Positions 1 through 7,084 of a stretch of 22,085 nt of DNA are shown here, piece after piece. The notes below the pieces were generated by a model. The model was not told the DNA's origin and did not search any database. It saw nothing but the letters and a program-made list of their open reading frames with translations. Source of the stretch: Cyanobacteria bacterium UBA11370 (GTDB lineage: Bacteria; Cyanobacteriota; Cyanobacteriia; Cyanobacteriales; Coleofasciculaceae); assembly GCA_003486645.1 (NCBI GenBank), contig DNGI01000090.1, forward strand, positions 1-22,085. Reading direction: 5' to 3'. A program made the position numbers and the translations under genes. Each line of letters starts with the position of its first letter. The stretch's first letter is position 1.

Positions 1-13
1 ATATACTTTGAGC

Positions 14-34
14 GGTCAGCAATCAGCCGTCAGA
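14..34. repeat. Short heptamer-type repeat
   Basis: Three consecutive 7-mers share the core TCAGC/TCAGA (GGTCAGC, AATCAGC, CGTCAGA). The same TCAGCCGTCAG string recurs near 12285-12295. This fits the short tandemly repeated heptamers known from intergenic regions of filamentous cyanobacteria. It is short and degenerate, so the call rests mainly on the second copy in the window. Confidence 0.35.
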
Positions 35-140
35 TTTGATACTGATTGATAAAGAACGAATACCTACCCTTGAATGCTCGGTTTATGACCGTGCGGAGTA
101 TAACAAACAACCAACAACTTTCTCGAACATATACAAATAA

Positions 141-506
141 ATGGGGTCTACTGAGCCACAAGCGACCCAAATCGTTACGATTTACAAAGCTCCTCAGAAG
201 GGCAAAGGGCAAACATTGCTTAAGGAGGGGTTTCAACCCGTTGATTTTCCATTCCGTCCTCCGTATCTCGATGGAAATTGCTACTTTGCCGGACCCAACG
301 ACAGAAGTATTGCTGAAGAGTTCAATCAGAGCTACAAAGAGGGCATTCTTGAGGTTTCAATCGAGCTGGCAACCTACAATCAGTATTTCAAGATGGTTGA
401 GTGTCGTTATGATGAAAGAGACGGTCGTGACCGAATTGAGTTAGTTGTTCCTCAGAGTTTGTTTCCCATACTCAATCAATTTCCACGAGTCCTCAAGTCA
501 CGGTAA
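141..506 (+). CDS. Small protein, possible ART-like toxin domain
   Basis: 121 residues; not recognised as a named family. The ATG follows an in-frame TAA directly and has no clear Shine-Dalgarno; a GGAGGGG lies further inside, so a later start or a broken longer gene is possible. The order of features (IYKAP near residue 14, a GF turn, GNCYFAGPN near 47, an alternating helix/strand stretch with LEVSIELATYN, then RIELVVPQSLF) recalls the C-terminal toxin domains of polymorphic toxins with an ADP-ribosyltransferase-like fold, where a late Glu on a strand is catalytic. That is inference from pattern, not a search. The next gene starts 5 bp after the stop and encodes an S1-like protein, an arrangement typical of toxin plus immunity genes. 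It has no signal peptide or N-terminal delivery domain, so it may be the detached tail of a larger toxin. Confidence 0.55.
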   Translation: MGSTEPQATQIVTIYKAPQKGKGQTLLKEGFQPVDFPFRPPYLDGNCYFAGPNDRSIAEEFNQSYKEGILEVSIELATYNQYFKMVECRYDERDGRDRIELVVPQSLFPILNQFPRVLKSR

Positions 507-511
507 ACATC

Positions 512-829
512 ATGGATAGTATAGATTGGGAGCAAGTTAAATCTAAGTACAAGCTAGGTCAGTTTGTGCAAGGCAAAGTTGAGCATCATGCCCCTTTTGG
601 AGTTTTTATAGATATTGGTGAGCCTTCAGTGAGAGGGTTGATTAAAATCCCCGACTTTTTAGATGAGGGGGAGATGAGTGAAGAGATGTATCCTGAAATC
701 GGCTCAACGATAGGATCTATTGTTGTTGGATACAATGAGAGTAATTGCCGTGAGGTTTATTTGAATGCGAAGCCCAGTGTACTGCATGAAGCTCTTGTAC
801 CTTTGAAGGGCCGTGCCTTGGCTGTCTAA
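512..829 (+). CDS. S1-like RNA-binding (OB-fold) domain protein
   Basis: 105 residues, almost entirely one S1-type OB fold. Residues 15-45 read GQFVQGKVEHHAPFGVFIDI and on to GLIKIPDFLD, matching the S1 pattern G-x-V-x-G-x-V-x-x-x-x-x-F-G-x-F-V-D-I. Residues 60-85 give the last strands, with an IGS...IVVGY-type segment. Full S1 ribosomal protein has several repeats; this is a stand-alone single domain. It begins 5 bp after the preceding gene and is surely co-transcribed with it. Stand-alone S1 proteins of this size sit beside polymorphic-toxin tails in many bacteria, so an immunity role is plausible but inferred. A general RNA-binding role cannot be excluded. Confidence 0.75.
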   Translation: MDSIDWEQVKSKYKLGQFVQGKVEHHAPFGVFIDIGEPSVRGLIKIPDFLDEGEMSEEMYPEIGSTIGSIVVGYNESNCREVYLNAKPSVLHEALVPLKGRALAV

Positions 830-986
830 GATCACGAACACAGATGGCGCAGGCTAACAAATTTTTAGAGCTAACTGTAGTAAGGTTATCTACGGCGGAT
901 CAACTTAATCGTTCATTCACCAAGCCCTATTTTTTTAAGCTGTACTCAGCCTATAGATAGATTCTTACCCCAATTGGAGCCACCGA

Positions 987-1029
987 CTGTTTTTAAACAG
1001 ACAGCCGGAAGAATCCCCTATGCTAAAAT
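987..1029 (+). promoter_or_regulatory. Putative clpC promoter with upstream palindrome
   Basis: TGCTAAAAT at 1021-1029 is an extended -10 (TGnTAAAAT), giving a start of transcription near 1036 and a leader of about 33 nt before clpC. No good -35 lies 17 bp upstream, as is common for extended -10 promoters. A perfect 6-bp dyad, CTGTTT-tt-AAACAG, lies at 987-1000, where an operator could sit. This is eye-level evidence only. Confidence 0.35.
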
Positions 1030-1068
1030 CAGCGTACACGGGCACGCAACAGGTGATGGAAAAACGCC

Positions 1069-3537
1069 ATGTTTGAAAGGTTTACAGAAAAAGCCATTAA
1101 GGTGATCATGCTAGCCCAGGAAGAGGCACGTCGCCTGGGGCATAACTTTGTCGGCACGGAGCAAATTCTCCTGGGTCTGATTGGAGAAGGCACGGGTGTC
1201 GCTGCCAAGGTTCTCAAGTCGATGGGTGTCAATCTCAAAGATGCCCGGATTGAAGTTGAGAAAATTATTGGTAGGGGTTCCGGCTTCGTTGCCGTAGAAA
1301 TTCCCTTTACTCCTAGAGCGAAACGAGTGCTAGAATTATCTCTCGAAGAAGCTCGTCAGTTAGGGCATAACTACATTGGTACCGAACATTTGCTGCTGGG
1401 GTTGATTCGGGAAGGTGAAGGGGTGGCGGCAAGAGTTTTGGAAAATCTGGGAGTAGACCTGACGAAGGTGAGAACCCAAGTGATTCGGATGCTGGGTGAA
1501 ACGGCGGAAGTCCCAGCAGGCGCGTCTCAGGGTCGCACCAAGACACCAACATTGGATGAATTTGGCTCAAACCTCACCCAAATGGCATCCGAAGGGAAGT
1601 TAGACCCAGTGGTGGGACGGGCGAAAGAAATTGAACGGGTGATCCAGATTTTGGGTCGTCGTACTAAGAATAACCCCGTCTTGATTGGGGAACCAGGGGT
1701 CGGGAAGACGGCGATCGCCGAAGGGTTAGCCCAACGCATCGCCAATAATGATGTCCCCGACATCCTGGAAGACAAGCGTGTCGTTACCTTAGATATTGGT
1801 TTGCTAGTGGCGGGCACCAAGTATCGGGGTGAGTTTGAAGAACGCTTGAAAAAAATTATGGATGAAATTCGTCAAGCCGGAAATGTGATTCTGGTTATTG
1901 ACGAAGTTCACACGTTGATCGGTGCAGGGGCAGCGGAAGGCGCAATTGATGCGGCGAATATTCTCAAACCCGCGTTGGCTAGAGGTGAATTGCAGTGTAT
2001 TGGTGCAACCACACTGGATGAGTACCGTAAGCATATTGAACGGGATGCCGCATTAGAACGTCGTTTCCAACCCGTGATGGTGGGTGAACCCACAGTTGAA
2101 GAAACCATTGAAATTCTTTTTGGGCTGCGGGAACGTTACGAACAACACCATAAGCTGAAAATTTTAGACCAAGCTTTAGAAGCAGCGGCGAAGCTTTCAG
2201 ATCGTTATATTTCAGATCGGTATTTGCCGGATAAAGCGATTGACCTAATCGATGAAGCTGGAAGTCGCGTTCGTTTAATTAACTCTCAACTGCCCCCCGC
2301 TGCGAAAGAATTAGATAAGGAATTGCGACAAGTCCTGAAAGAAAAAGATGATGCGGTACGGGCACAGGACTTCGACAGGGCGAGGGAATTGCGCGATCGC
2401 GAAATGGAAATTAAAGCCGAAATTCGGGCGATCGCTCAAAATAAAAAGACTGAAGCAGGCAGTGAAGATGCTTCACCCCAAGTGGATGAGGAGGATATTG
2501 CCCAAATCGTCGCCTCTTGGACGGGTGTCCCTGTGAACAAGCTAACTGAATCCGAATCAGAAAAGCTACTGCACATGGAAGATACCCTGCATCAGCGCTT
2601 GATTGGGCAAGAGGATGCGGTGAAGGCGGTTTCGCGGGCAATTCGACGCGCTCGTGTAGGATTAAAGAATCCCAATCGTCCGATTGCTAGCTTTATCTTC
2701 TCTGGCCCAACTGGGGTGGGTAAGACGGAATTGGCGAAGTCCTTGGCGGCGTATTTCTTCGGGTCTGAAGATGCGATGATTCGCCTGGATATGTCAGAAT
2801 ACATGGAACGCCATACGGTTAGTAAGTTGATTGGTTCGCCTCCAGGATATGTGGGATATAACGAAGGGGGTCAGCTAACCGAAGCGGTACGCCGTCGTCC
2901 TTATACGGTGGTGCTATTCGACGAAGTGGAAAAAGCCCACCCGGATGTCTTCAATATGCTATTGCAAATTTTAGAAGACGGTCGTTTGACGGATGCCAAG
3001 GGGCGGACGGTGGACTTTAAGAATACCCTACTGATTATGACCTCGAATATCGGGTCTAAGGTGATTGAAAAGGGTGGCGGTGGTTTAGGCTTCGAGTTGA
3101 GTGATAATGAGGCGGAGTCCCAGTATAATCGCATTCGTTCGTTGGTTAATGAAGAATTGAAGCAGTACTTCCGCCCAGAATTCCTCAACCGTCTGGATGA
3201 GATTATCGTCTTCCGTCAGTTGTCGAAGGACGAGGTGAAGGAAATTGCCGATATCTTACTCAAGGAAGTCTTTACTCGCCTGACTGAACAGGGTATTACC
3301 TTGGAAGTTACGGAACGCTTTAAGGAGCGTTTGGTCGAAGAGGGGTATAATCCCGCTTATGGTGCAAGACCGCTGCGTCGGGCTATTATGCGCTTGTTGG
3401 AAGATGTCCTTGCTGAAGAAATCCTCGGTGGCAGCATTAAGGAGGGTGATATTGCCGTCGTTGATGTTGATGAAGAGGGTAAGGTTAAGGTAGTGCAGGG
3501 GGAAAAGCGCGAGTTATTGCCTCAAGGGGTTGAGTAA
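1069..3537 (+). CDS. clpC: ATP-dependent Clp protease ATPase subunit ClpC
   Basis: 822 residues, the usual ClpC length. ClpC is the AAA+ unfoldase that feeds substrates to the ClpP/ClpR protease in the cytosol. In cyanobacteria and chloroplasts it is the main housekeeping Hsp100. Visible parts: two Clp-N repeats (about 1-70 and 78-145, each with a GTE-LLLGL-type motif); the first AAA domain with Walker A GEPGVGKT at 207-214 and Walker B ending D278-E279; a UVR-type coiled middle domain at about 416-452 (the ClpC hallmark, shorter than in ClpB); the second AAA domain with Walker A GPTGVGKT at 546-553 and Walker B D618-E619; the ClpP-docking loop containing LGFEL at 673-677; and a D2 small domain with GARPLRR near the C-terminus. 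The start gives the standard [10 protein letters not shown]-terminus. A good hairpin terminator follows, so it appears monocistronic. Base composition and codon use look native. Confidence 0.98.
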   Translation: MFERFTEKAIKVIMLAQEEARRLGHNFVGTEQILLGLIGEGTGVAAKVLKSMGVNLKDARIEVEKIIGRGSGFVAVEIPFTPRAKRVLELSLEEARQLGHNYIGTEHLLLGLIREGEGVAARVLENLGVDLTKVRTQVIRMLGETAEVPAGASQGRTKTPTLDEFGSNLTQMASEGKLDPVVGRAKEIERVIQILGRRTKNNPVLIGEPGVGKTAIAEGLAQRIANNDVPDILEDKRVVTLDIGLLVAGTKYRGEFEERLKKIMDEIRQAGNVILVIDEVHTLIGAGAAEGAIDAANILKPALARGELQCIGATTLDEYRKHIERDAALERRFQPVMVGEPTVEETIEILFGLRERYEQHHKLKILDQALEAAAKLSDRYISDRYLPDKAIDLIDEAGSRVRLINSQLPPAAKELDKELRQVLKEKDDAVRAQDFDRARELRDREMEIKAEIRAIAQNKKTEAGSEDASPQVDEEDIAQIVASWTGVPVNKLTESESEKLLHMEDTLHQRLIGQEDAVKAVSRAIRRARVGLKNPNRPIASFIFSGPTGVGKTELAKSLAAYFFGSEDAMIRLDMSEYMERHTVSKLIGSPPGYVGYNEGGQLTEAVRRRPYTVVLFDEVEKAHPDVFNMLLQILEDGRLTDAKGRTVDFKNTLLIMTSNIGSKVIEKGGGGLGFELSDNEAESQYNRIRSLVNEELKQYFRPEFLNRLDEIIVFRQLSKDEVKEIADILLKEVFTRLTEQGITLEVTERFKERLVEEGYNPAYGARPLRRAIMRLLEDVLAEEILGGSIKEGDIAVVDVDEEGKVKVVQGEKRELLPQGVE

Positions 3538-3571
3538 GTTTATTGATTGTTAACAGGTCTTAGAATGAAAT

Positions 3572-3603
3572 GGTAGGGGGGTTAGTCTCTCTACCGTTTT
3601 TTT
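3572..3603 (+). terminator. Rho-independent terminator of clpC
   Basis: A 9-bp stem (GGTAGGGGG at 3572-3580 with CTCTCTACC at 3587-3595, two pairs being G-U) closes a 6-nt loop and is followed by a T7 tract at 3597-3603. It lies 35 bp after the clpC stop. Confidence 0.75.
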
Positions 3604-3617
3604 CTGGGTGGCAGCGC

Positions 3618-3654
3618 ATGTGGCAGCGGATTGGGTAACGGATGTAACGGATGG
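3618..3654 (+). repeat. 37-bp dispersed repeat, copy 1
   Basis: Matches the reverse complement of 7043-7079 at 36 of 37 positions; the one difference is at 3626. The element contains three spaced AACGGAT/GCGGAT units. It lies just after the clpC terminator, in a non-coding stretch. Confidence 0.8.
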
Positions 3655-3691
3655 TTATAGGGGTTCTTTTGTTGTTGGTTGAAGTCAATAT

Positions 3692-3726
3692 AGCAATTAG
3701 CAATTAGCAATTAGCAATTAGCAATT
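3692..3726. repeat. Heptamer tandem array (AGCAATT)x5
   Basis: Five uninterrupted copies of AGCAATT fill 35 bp in the clpC-exbD gap, ending about 30 bp before the ExbD start. Uninterrupted 7-bp arrays of this sort are the short tandemly repeated repetitive sequences of filamentous cyanobacteria. No function is implied; copy number is likely to vary between strains. Confidence 0.9.
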
Positions 3727-3754
3727 TAAACACTATCTACATTTTTAATGATTG

Positions 3755-4165
3755 ATGATGAATCTTCCTGATGATTCGGAGACTCCGTTTGAGATTAATA
3801 TCGTACCGATGGTTGATGTGATCTTTTCAATTTTGGCGTTTTTTATTATTTCTAGTCTTTATTTAACTCGTTCACAAGGATTACCTGTTAATTTACCTAG
3901 GGCTACAACCGCAGAAACTCAACTTCCTGATTCAATTACAGTCACAATTAATGTTAATGGGGAGATTTTTGTTAATCGTCAACCGATAGGGGTTTCTGAA
4001 CTTGAAGAGAGGGTGCGATCGCAGATTGGATCTGGATCAAATTCTCAAGGGTTGGTTATTATTAATGCCGATGAACGGGTAACTCATGGTCGAGTTGTTC
4101 GGGTAATGGATCGGTTGCGTCAGGTGGAGGGGGTGCGGTTAGCGATCGCTACTCAAAATCCGTAA
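3755..4165 (+). CDS. ExbD/TolR-family biopolymer transport protein
   Basis: About 136 residues, the normal ExbD/TolR size. The family forms the rod of a proton-driven inner-membrane motor with ExbB/TolQ and passes energy to TonB or TolA. The N-terminus is short and cytoplasmic, then IVPMVDVIFSILAFFIIS forms the single membrane helix at about residues 15-36. It includes the conserved proton-carrying Asp (D21, from the PMVD motif) near the start of the helix. The periplasmic domain follows, with NLPRATT, a VTINVNGEIFVN strand pair and the closing VIINADERVTHGRVVRVMD segment typical of ExbD. The upstream TTG at 3752 and the ATG at 3758 are alternative starts; no strong Shine-Dalgarno decides. 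No exbB or tonB is next to it, so the partner must be encoded elsewhere. msrA follows after about 50 bp. Confidence 0.93.
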   Translation: MMNLPDDSETPFEINIVPMVDVIFSILAFFIISSLYLTRSQGLPVNLPRATTAETQLPDSITVTINVNGEIFVNRQPIGVSELEERVRSQIGSGSNSQGLVIINADERVTHGRVVRVMDRLRQVEGVRLAIATQNP

Positions 4166-4218
4166 ACTATGAAGCTATATTAAGATAAAGATGTTGTTTG
4201 CATACAGAGTTAAAATTC

Positions 4219-4872
4219 ATGGTGTTATTTGGATTTGGTAAGAAGCATACCCTACCCACACCGGAGGAAGCGTTACCGGGACGGGCTGAACCGATGCGAG
4301 TTCCCAATAAACACTACGTTAACAGCAATCCTATCAAACCTCCCTATCCGGAAGGGCTGGAAATGGCAATGTTTGGTTTAGGCTGTTTCTGGGGGGCAGA
4401 ACGCAAATTCTGGCAGCAAGAGGGAGTTTTTACAACGGCGGTCGGTTACGCTGGGGGGATAACGCCTAACCCGACTTATCATGAAGTTTGTACGGGGATG
4501 ACGGGTCATAATGAAGTCGTGCGTGTTGTATTTGACCCCAAAGTAATCAGTTATGAAATGCTGCTGAAAGTATTCTGGGAAAGCCACAATCCCACCCAAG
4601 GAATGCGTCAGGGTAATGATGTTGGCACTCAGTATCGTTCCGGCATTTACGTATATTCTGATAGTCAGAAGAAACTTGCTGAATCGTCACGAGACGCTTA
4701 TCAACAAGCCCTTACCGCAGCAGGTTATAAGGCAATTTCAACGGAGATTATTGATGCTCCTGAATTTTACTATGCAGAAGACTATCATCAACAATACCTA
4801 GCTAAAAATCCCAATGGCTATTGTGGTTTAGGAGGTACAAGTGTGCTGTGTCCGATTCCAACTAAAGCTTAG
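4219..4872 (+). CDS. msrA: Peptide methionine sulfoxide reductase MsrA
   Basis: 217 residues. Reduces the S-epimer of methionine sulfoxide in proteins back to methionine, an oxidative-damage repair step in the cytosol. The catalytic motif GCFWG is at 55-59 with nucleophile C56. Other family marks follow: GYAGG, an ...[10 protein letters not shown]... segment, and the AEDYHQQY motif near 188. The C-terminal tail NGYCGLGG plus a later Cys-Pro supplies likely recycling cysteines. The open frame extends to a TTG at 4198, but the ATG at 4219 gives the usual N-terminus [21 protein letters not shown] of cyanobacterial MsrA and is preferred. Same strand as exbD upstream; co-transcription is possible. 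Confidence 0.96.
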   Translation: MVLFGFGKKHTLPTPEEALPGRAEPMRVPNKHYVNSNPIKPPYPEGLEMAMFGLGCFWGAERKFWQQEGVFTTAVGYAGGITPNPTYHEVCTGMTGHNEVVRVVFDPKVISYEMLLKVFWESHNPTQGMRQGNDVGTQYRSGIYVYSDSQKKLAESSRDAYQQALTAAGYKAISTEIIDAPEFYYAEDYHQQYLAKNPNGYCGLGGTSVLCPIPTKA

Positions 4873-4936
4873 ATATGAGGATCGTTTCCACAAATTCATG
4901 TCATGGTGTAATCAGCTATAATTTTCCCTCTTAAGG

Positions 4937-5032
4937 GAGCGATCGCGCTGTTTTGGGAATCGAGTATAGGAAAGACTCACAGCAATCTTAGTCTGTATGA
5001 GGTACACCTATTCCTGATTGGGACTCTTGGAA
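4937..5032 (+). repeat. ~95-bp direct repeat, left copy
   Basis: Aligns with 6849-6942 over about 96 positions with roughly 14 differences by eye (about 85% identity), including two single-base gaps. It begins at a HIP1 site (GCGATCGC). The two copies flank the 540-codon gene at 5193-6815. In one frame both copies keep the peptide SDRAVLGIEY followed two residues later by DSQQ, so the repeat looks like former coding sequence rather than a regulatory box. Confidence 0.85.
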
Positions 5033-5150
5033 ATCAGAAGGACAAGGGAAGGGTGTATCTCATGCGCTCACAAATTTTTATAAGCCTGATTATGTCAAGA
5101 GATATGAAGATGTTAGTGATAAATCAAGGAAGAGAAAGAGCAATCGCTAG
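5001..5150 (+). pseudogene. Remnant C-terminal coding fragment
   Basis: An open stretch of 49 codons to a TAG at 5148-5150 reads GTPIPDWDSWKSEGQGKG and then a segment with VSHALTNFYKPDYVKRYED and a basic tail. It has a protein-like composition but no start codon. In the same frame just upstream, interrupted by stops at about 4989 and 4998, lies SDRAVLGIEYRKDSQQS, also found in the right-hand copy of the repeat. I read this as the decayed 3' end of an unknown gene. The 320-bp gap 4873-5192 holds only this and the repeat. Confidence 0.45.
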
Positions 5151-5192
5151 AATATAGCAATAATTCTTAAAAACGACAATTAGAGGTGAGTC

Positions 5193-6815
5193 ATGAGTGA
5201 CCACAAGCGTATTCATCAGCAAATTGAGAAAGATACCTTTAGTCACTCGCCGACTCCAGCACAGCATCCGTTTAAAACTCGTGGCTTTGGGAATGGGATG
5301 CAAGTGCGATCGCCAAACCTACCTGTCACTAATCTATTACAAACTCGTCCGGTTAGTTCTTCCACTCAACAAGCATCTCAACCCCAGGAAACACCGGATC
5401 TGCAAACACAACTGAAACAAGCAGAACAGTTTGGATATAACGGGTTGGATGTACCGACATTTGCGATTGAGGCAACCCCTCCACGAACTGATCGGAGTTT
5501 GATGGTAACGGATCAGGTTGTCCATGGAATTAACGCAGCTCGAATTGAGGAGACGAGTGAGAATCAGACGGTGCGCCGGGAAGAGATGGAAGAGGATGAG
5601 TTGAGAGAAAAACCCGAAGTTGGGGCTATTCAACGTCAGAAAATGGTCGAAGTGGCGCATCACACGAACCAAGGAACGATTATGAGGATGCTGATTGAGA
5701 ACACGAAATTAAAGCAAGGAGTGAGGTATAAGATTCTCAAAGTAGTCAGCACAAAGAAGAATAAAGCTTTCGAGGGACAGGAAGTAATTTATCAAGGAAT
5801 ATATAGAAAGAAGTATCAATTCAAGACGAATGAGGGAGAGATAATTTATTTGCAGGATGCTGATGATATCGAGCAGATAGATATGGAGGAGGAAAGTAGT
5901 GAAGAGGAATTGGCTAAACAAGAATCGGCGTTGAATGAGGTAGAGGAGAAGGAGCAAAAGCGGCGTAAGCGGAAAAAGAATAAAGAAGAAGAGGTAGAGG
6001 TAGAAGAGGAAGAACGGCATAAGCGAACGAAGGAAGAGGAAGACCCTGACGGGGGTGAGTGTCAGATCCCGGAAGATTGGGAGGCTATGCTTGAATGGTT
6101 ACAACAAGAAGGTTCTAAGTCATCGCAATACTGGAGTGATAGAAAAATTGCTCCAAAAAAAGTTAATAAACTCATGAAGGAAAGTCATGAGAAGGATTTA
6201 GCGTGTTTCAACTGGGCATTGACTGGAATGACAGACCCCATTACTGAACCTGACCCTGAAAAGTTTTTCTCCCATATTAACCAAACTGCAATCAGGGACA
6301 AGACATGGCTTGGCAAGTTAAAGCAGGAGACGAGTCAGAAGATACGTTCTCTCGCAGCAGAGGCAACACGTCAATGGCTTGGCAAAAAGGAGAATGAAAA
6401 ATTGTACCGAGGAAAGAGGGTTAGGGCGAAGGAACCGTCGAGTGAGGAACAAAAAACAGCCCAGGAGAAGGCGTGTGCAACACTTATAGAAGAACACGGG
6501 TTTGAGATCGTCTCCGAAGAAGAAGCCGTTGCAAGGATTTGTGTACATTACCGAAAAGATGCCCCATGGTCAGCCCCTGAACACTGGTGGGTGGAGGTAA
6601 AAGGTGATGTGGATGTGGTCTTGCAGACAGTCCCTGATCTACCCTATGTAGAGATAGGTAAACTGGACATCTTGTGGCACAGTGAGCAAGGGCGAGATAG
6701 TGAAGCAGCGAAGGATTATCAAGAGCTACGGTTTCCAGTACGCGCCTTGAAAGATAAGCAGTATGCAATGATTCGCCGGGAGATGGCGAAAACACCAACG
6801 AAAAAGAAGAAATAA
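5193..6815 (+). CDS. Putative eCIS-type effector lacking DUF4157 core
   Basis: 540 residues, with a good Shine-Dalgarno (AGAGGTG at 5182-5188). The first ~150 residues resemble the leader of cyanobacterial DUF4157 proteins, many of which are tied to extracellular contractile injection systems: low complexity, an RGFG motif at 30-33, the helix DLQTQLKQAEQFG at 69-81, and an IQRQ motif at 146-149 after an acidic stretch with a KP. The DUF4157 core with its HExxH zinc motif is absent. Residues ~155-228 form a small, possibly beta-rich domain (RYKILKVVSTKKNKAFEG). Residues ~230-285 are a highly charged Glu/Lys/Arg linker, probably helical. Residues ~290-525 are a C-terminal globular domain rich in Trp and acidic residues (EHWWVEV, LQTVPDLPYVEIGKLDILWH), not recognised; the protein ends in a Lys tail. 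The effector role is inference from the leader; the reaction, if any, is unknown. It is an isolated gene between two decayed repeats, which suggests transfer or local duplication. Confidence 0.7.
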   Translation: MSDHKRIHQQIEKDTFSHSPTPAQHPFKTRGFGNGMQVRSPNLPVTNLLQTRPVSSSTQQASQPQETPDLQTQLKQAEQFGYNGLDVPTFAIEATPPRTDRSLMVTDQVVHGINAARIEETSENQTVRREEMEEDELREKPEVGAIQRQKMVEVAHHTNQGTIMRMLIENTKLKQGVRYKILKVVSTKKNKAFEGQEVIYQGIYRKKYQFKTNEGEIIYLQDADDIEQIDMEEESSEEELAKQESALNEVEEKEQKRRKRKKNKEEEVEVEEEERHKRTKEEEDPDGGECQIPEDWEAMLEWLQQEGSKSSQYWSDRKIAPKKVNKLMKESHEKDLACFNWALTGMTDPITEPDPEKFFSHINQTAIRDKTWLGKLKQETSQKIRSLAAEATRQWLGKKENEKLYRGKRVRAKEPSSEEQKTAQEKACATLIEEHGFEIVSEEEAVARICVHYRKDAPWSAPEHWWVEVKGDVDVVLQTVPDLPYVEIGKLDILWHSEQGRDSEAAKDYQELRFPVRALKDKQYAMIRREMAKTPTKKKK

Positions 6816-6848
6816 TATCAAATCCGCTTGAATGCAACTTGGTATCAC

Positions 6849-6942
6849 GAGCGATCGCGCTGTTTTGGGAATCGAATATAACGAAGACTCACAGCAGTTT
6901 TATCTGCATTAGGTAAATTTATTCCTGATTGAGACTCTTGAA
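6849..6942 (+). repeat. ~95-bp direct repeat, right copy
   Basis: Second copy of the 4937-5032 segment, same orientation, 34 bp after the stop of the 540-codon gene. The frame that is open in the left copy is broken here by TAG and TGA codons and a one-base gap, so this copy is more decayed. Sequence beyond 6942 no longer aligns with the left copy. Confidence 0.85.
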
Positions 6943-7042
6943 TTATCGGTATTGTAGGATGACCGACTAACTAAATTGGCAACGGATTTTATAGCGGATA
7001 GATTATCGGTTTTTTTCTGAAGTTTGTGTTTTAATAGATAGC

Positions 7043-7079
7043 CCATCCGTTACATCCGTTACCCAATCCGTTGCCACAT
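7043..7079 (-). repeat. 37-bp dispersed repeat, copy 2 (inverted)
   Basis: Reverse complement of 3618-3654 at 36/37. It ends 6 bp from the stop codon of the minus-strand cyclase gene, so it lies in that gene's 3' flank, as copy 1 lies in the 3' flank of clpC. It is not a simple hairpin with a T tract. Confidence 0.8.
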
Positions 7080-7084
7080 CCATA

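Noticed and set aside
46..444. 132-codon plus-strand frame overlapping the toxin-like gene
   Set aside because: Composition is unlike a folded protein, it overlaps the better frame 141-506 almost completely, and the latter fits the tight spacing to the S1 gene.
3692..3726. Heptamer array considered as a CRISPR-like array
   Set aside because: Units are 7 bp with no spacers; no cas genes nearby.
5709..6020. 103-codon minus-strand frame rich in Leu and Phe, resembling a membrane protein
   Set aside because: It is the complement of the Glu/Lys-rich linker of the 540-residue protein; GAA/GAG and AAG codons read backwards give Leu and Phe.
5193..6815. DUF4157 zinc peptidase
   Set aside because: No HExxH motif anywhere in the 540 residues.
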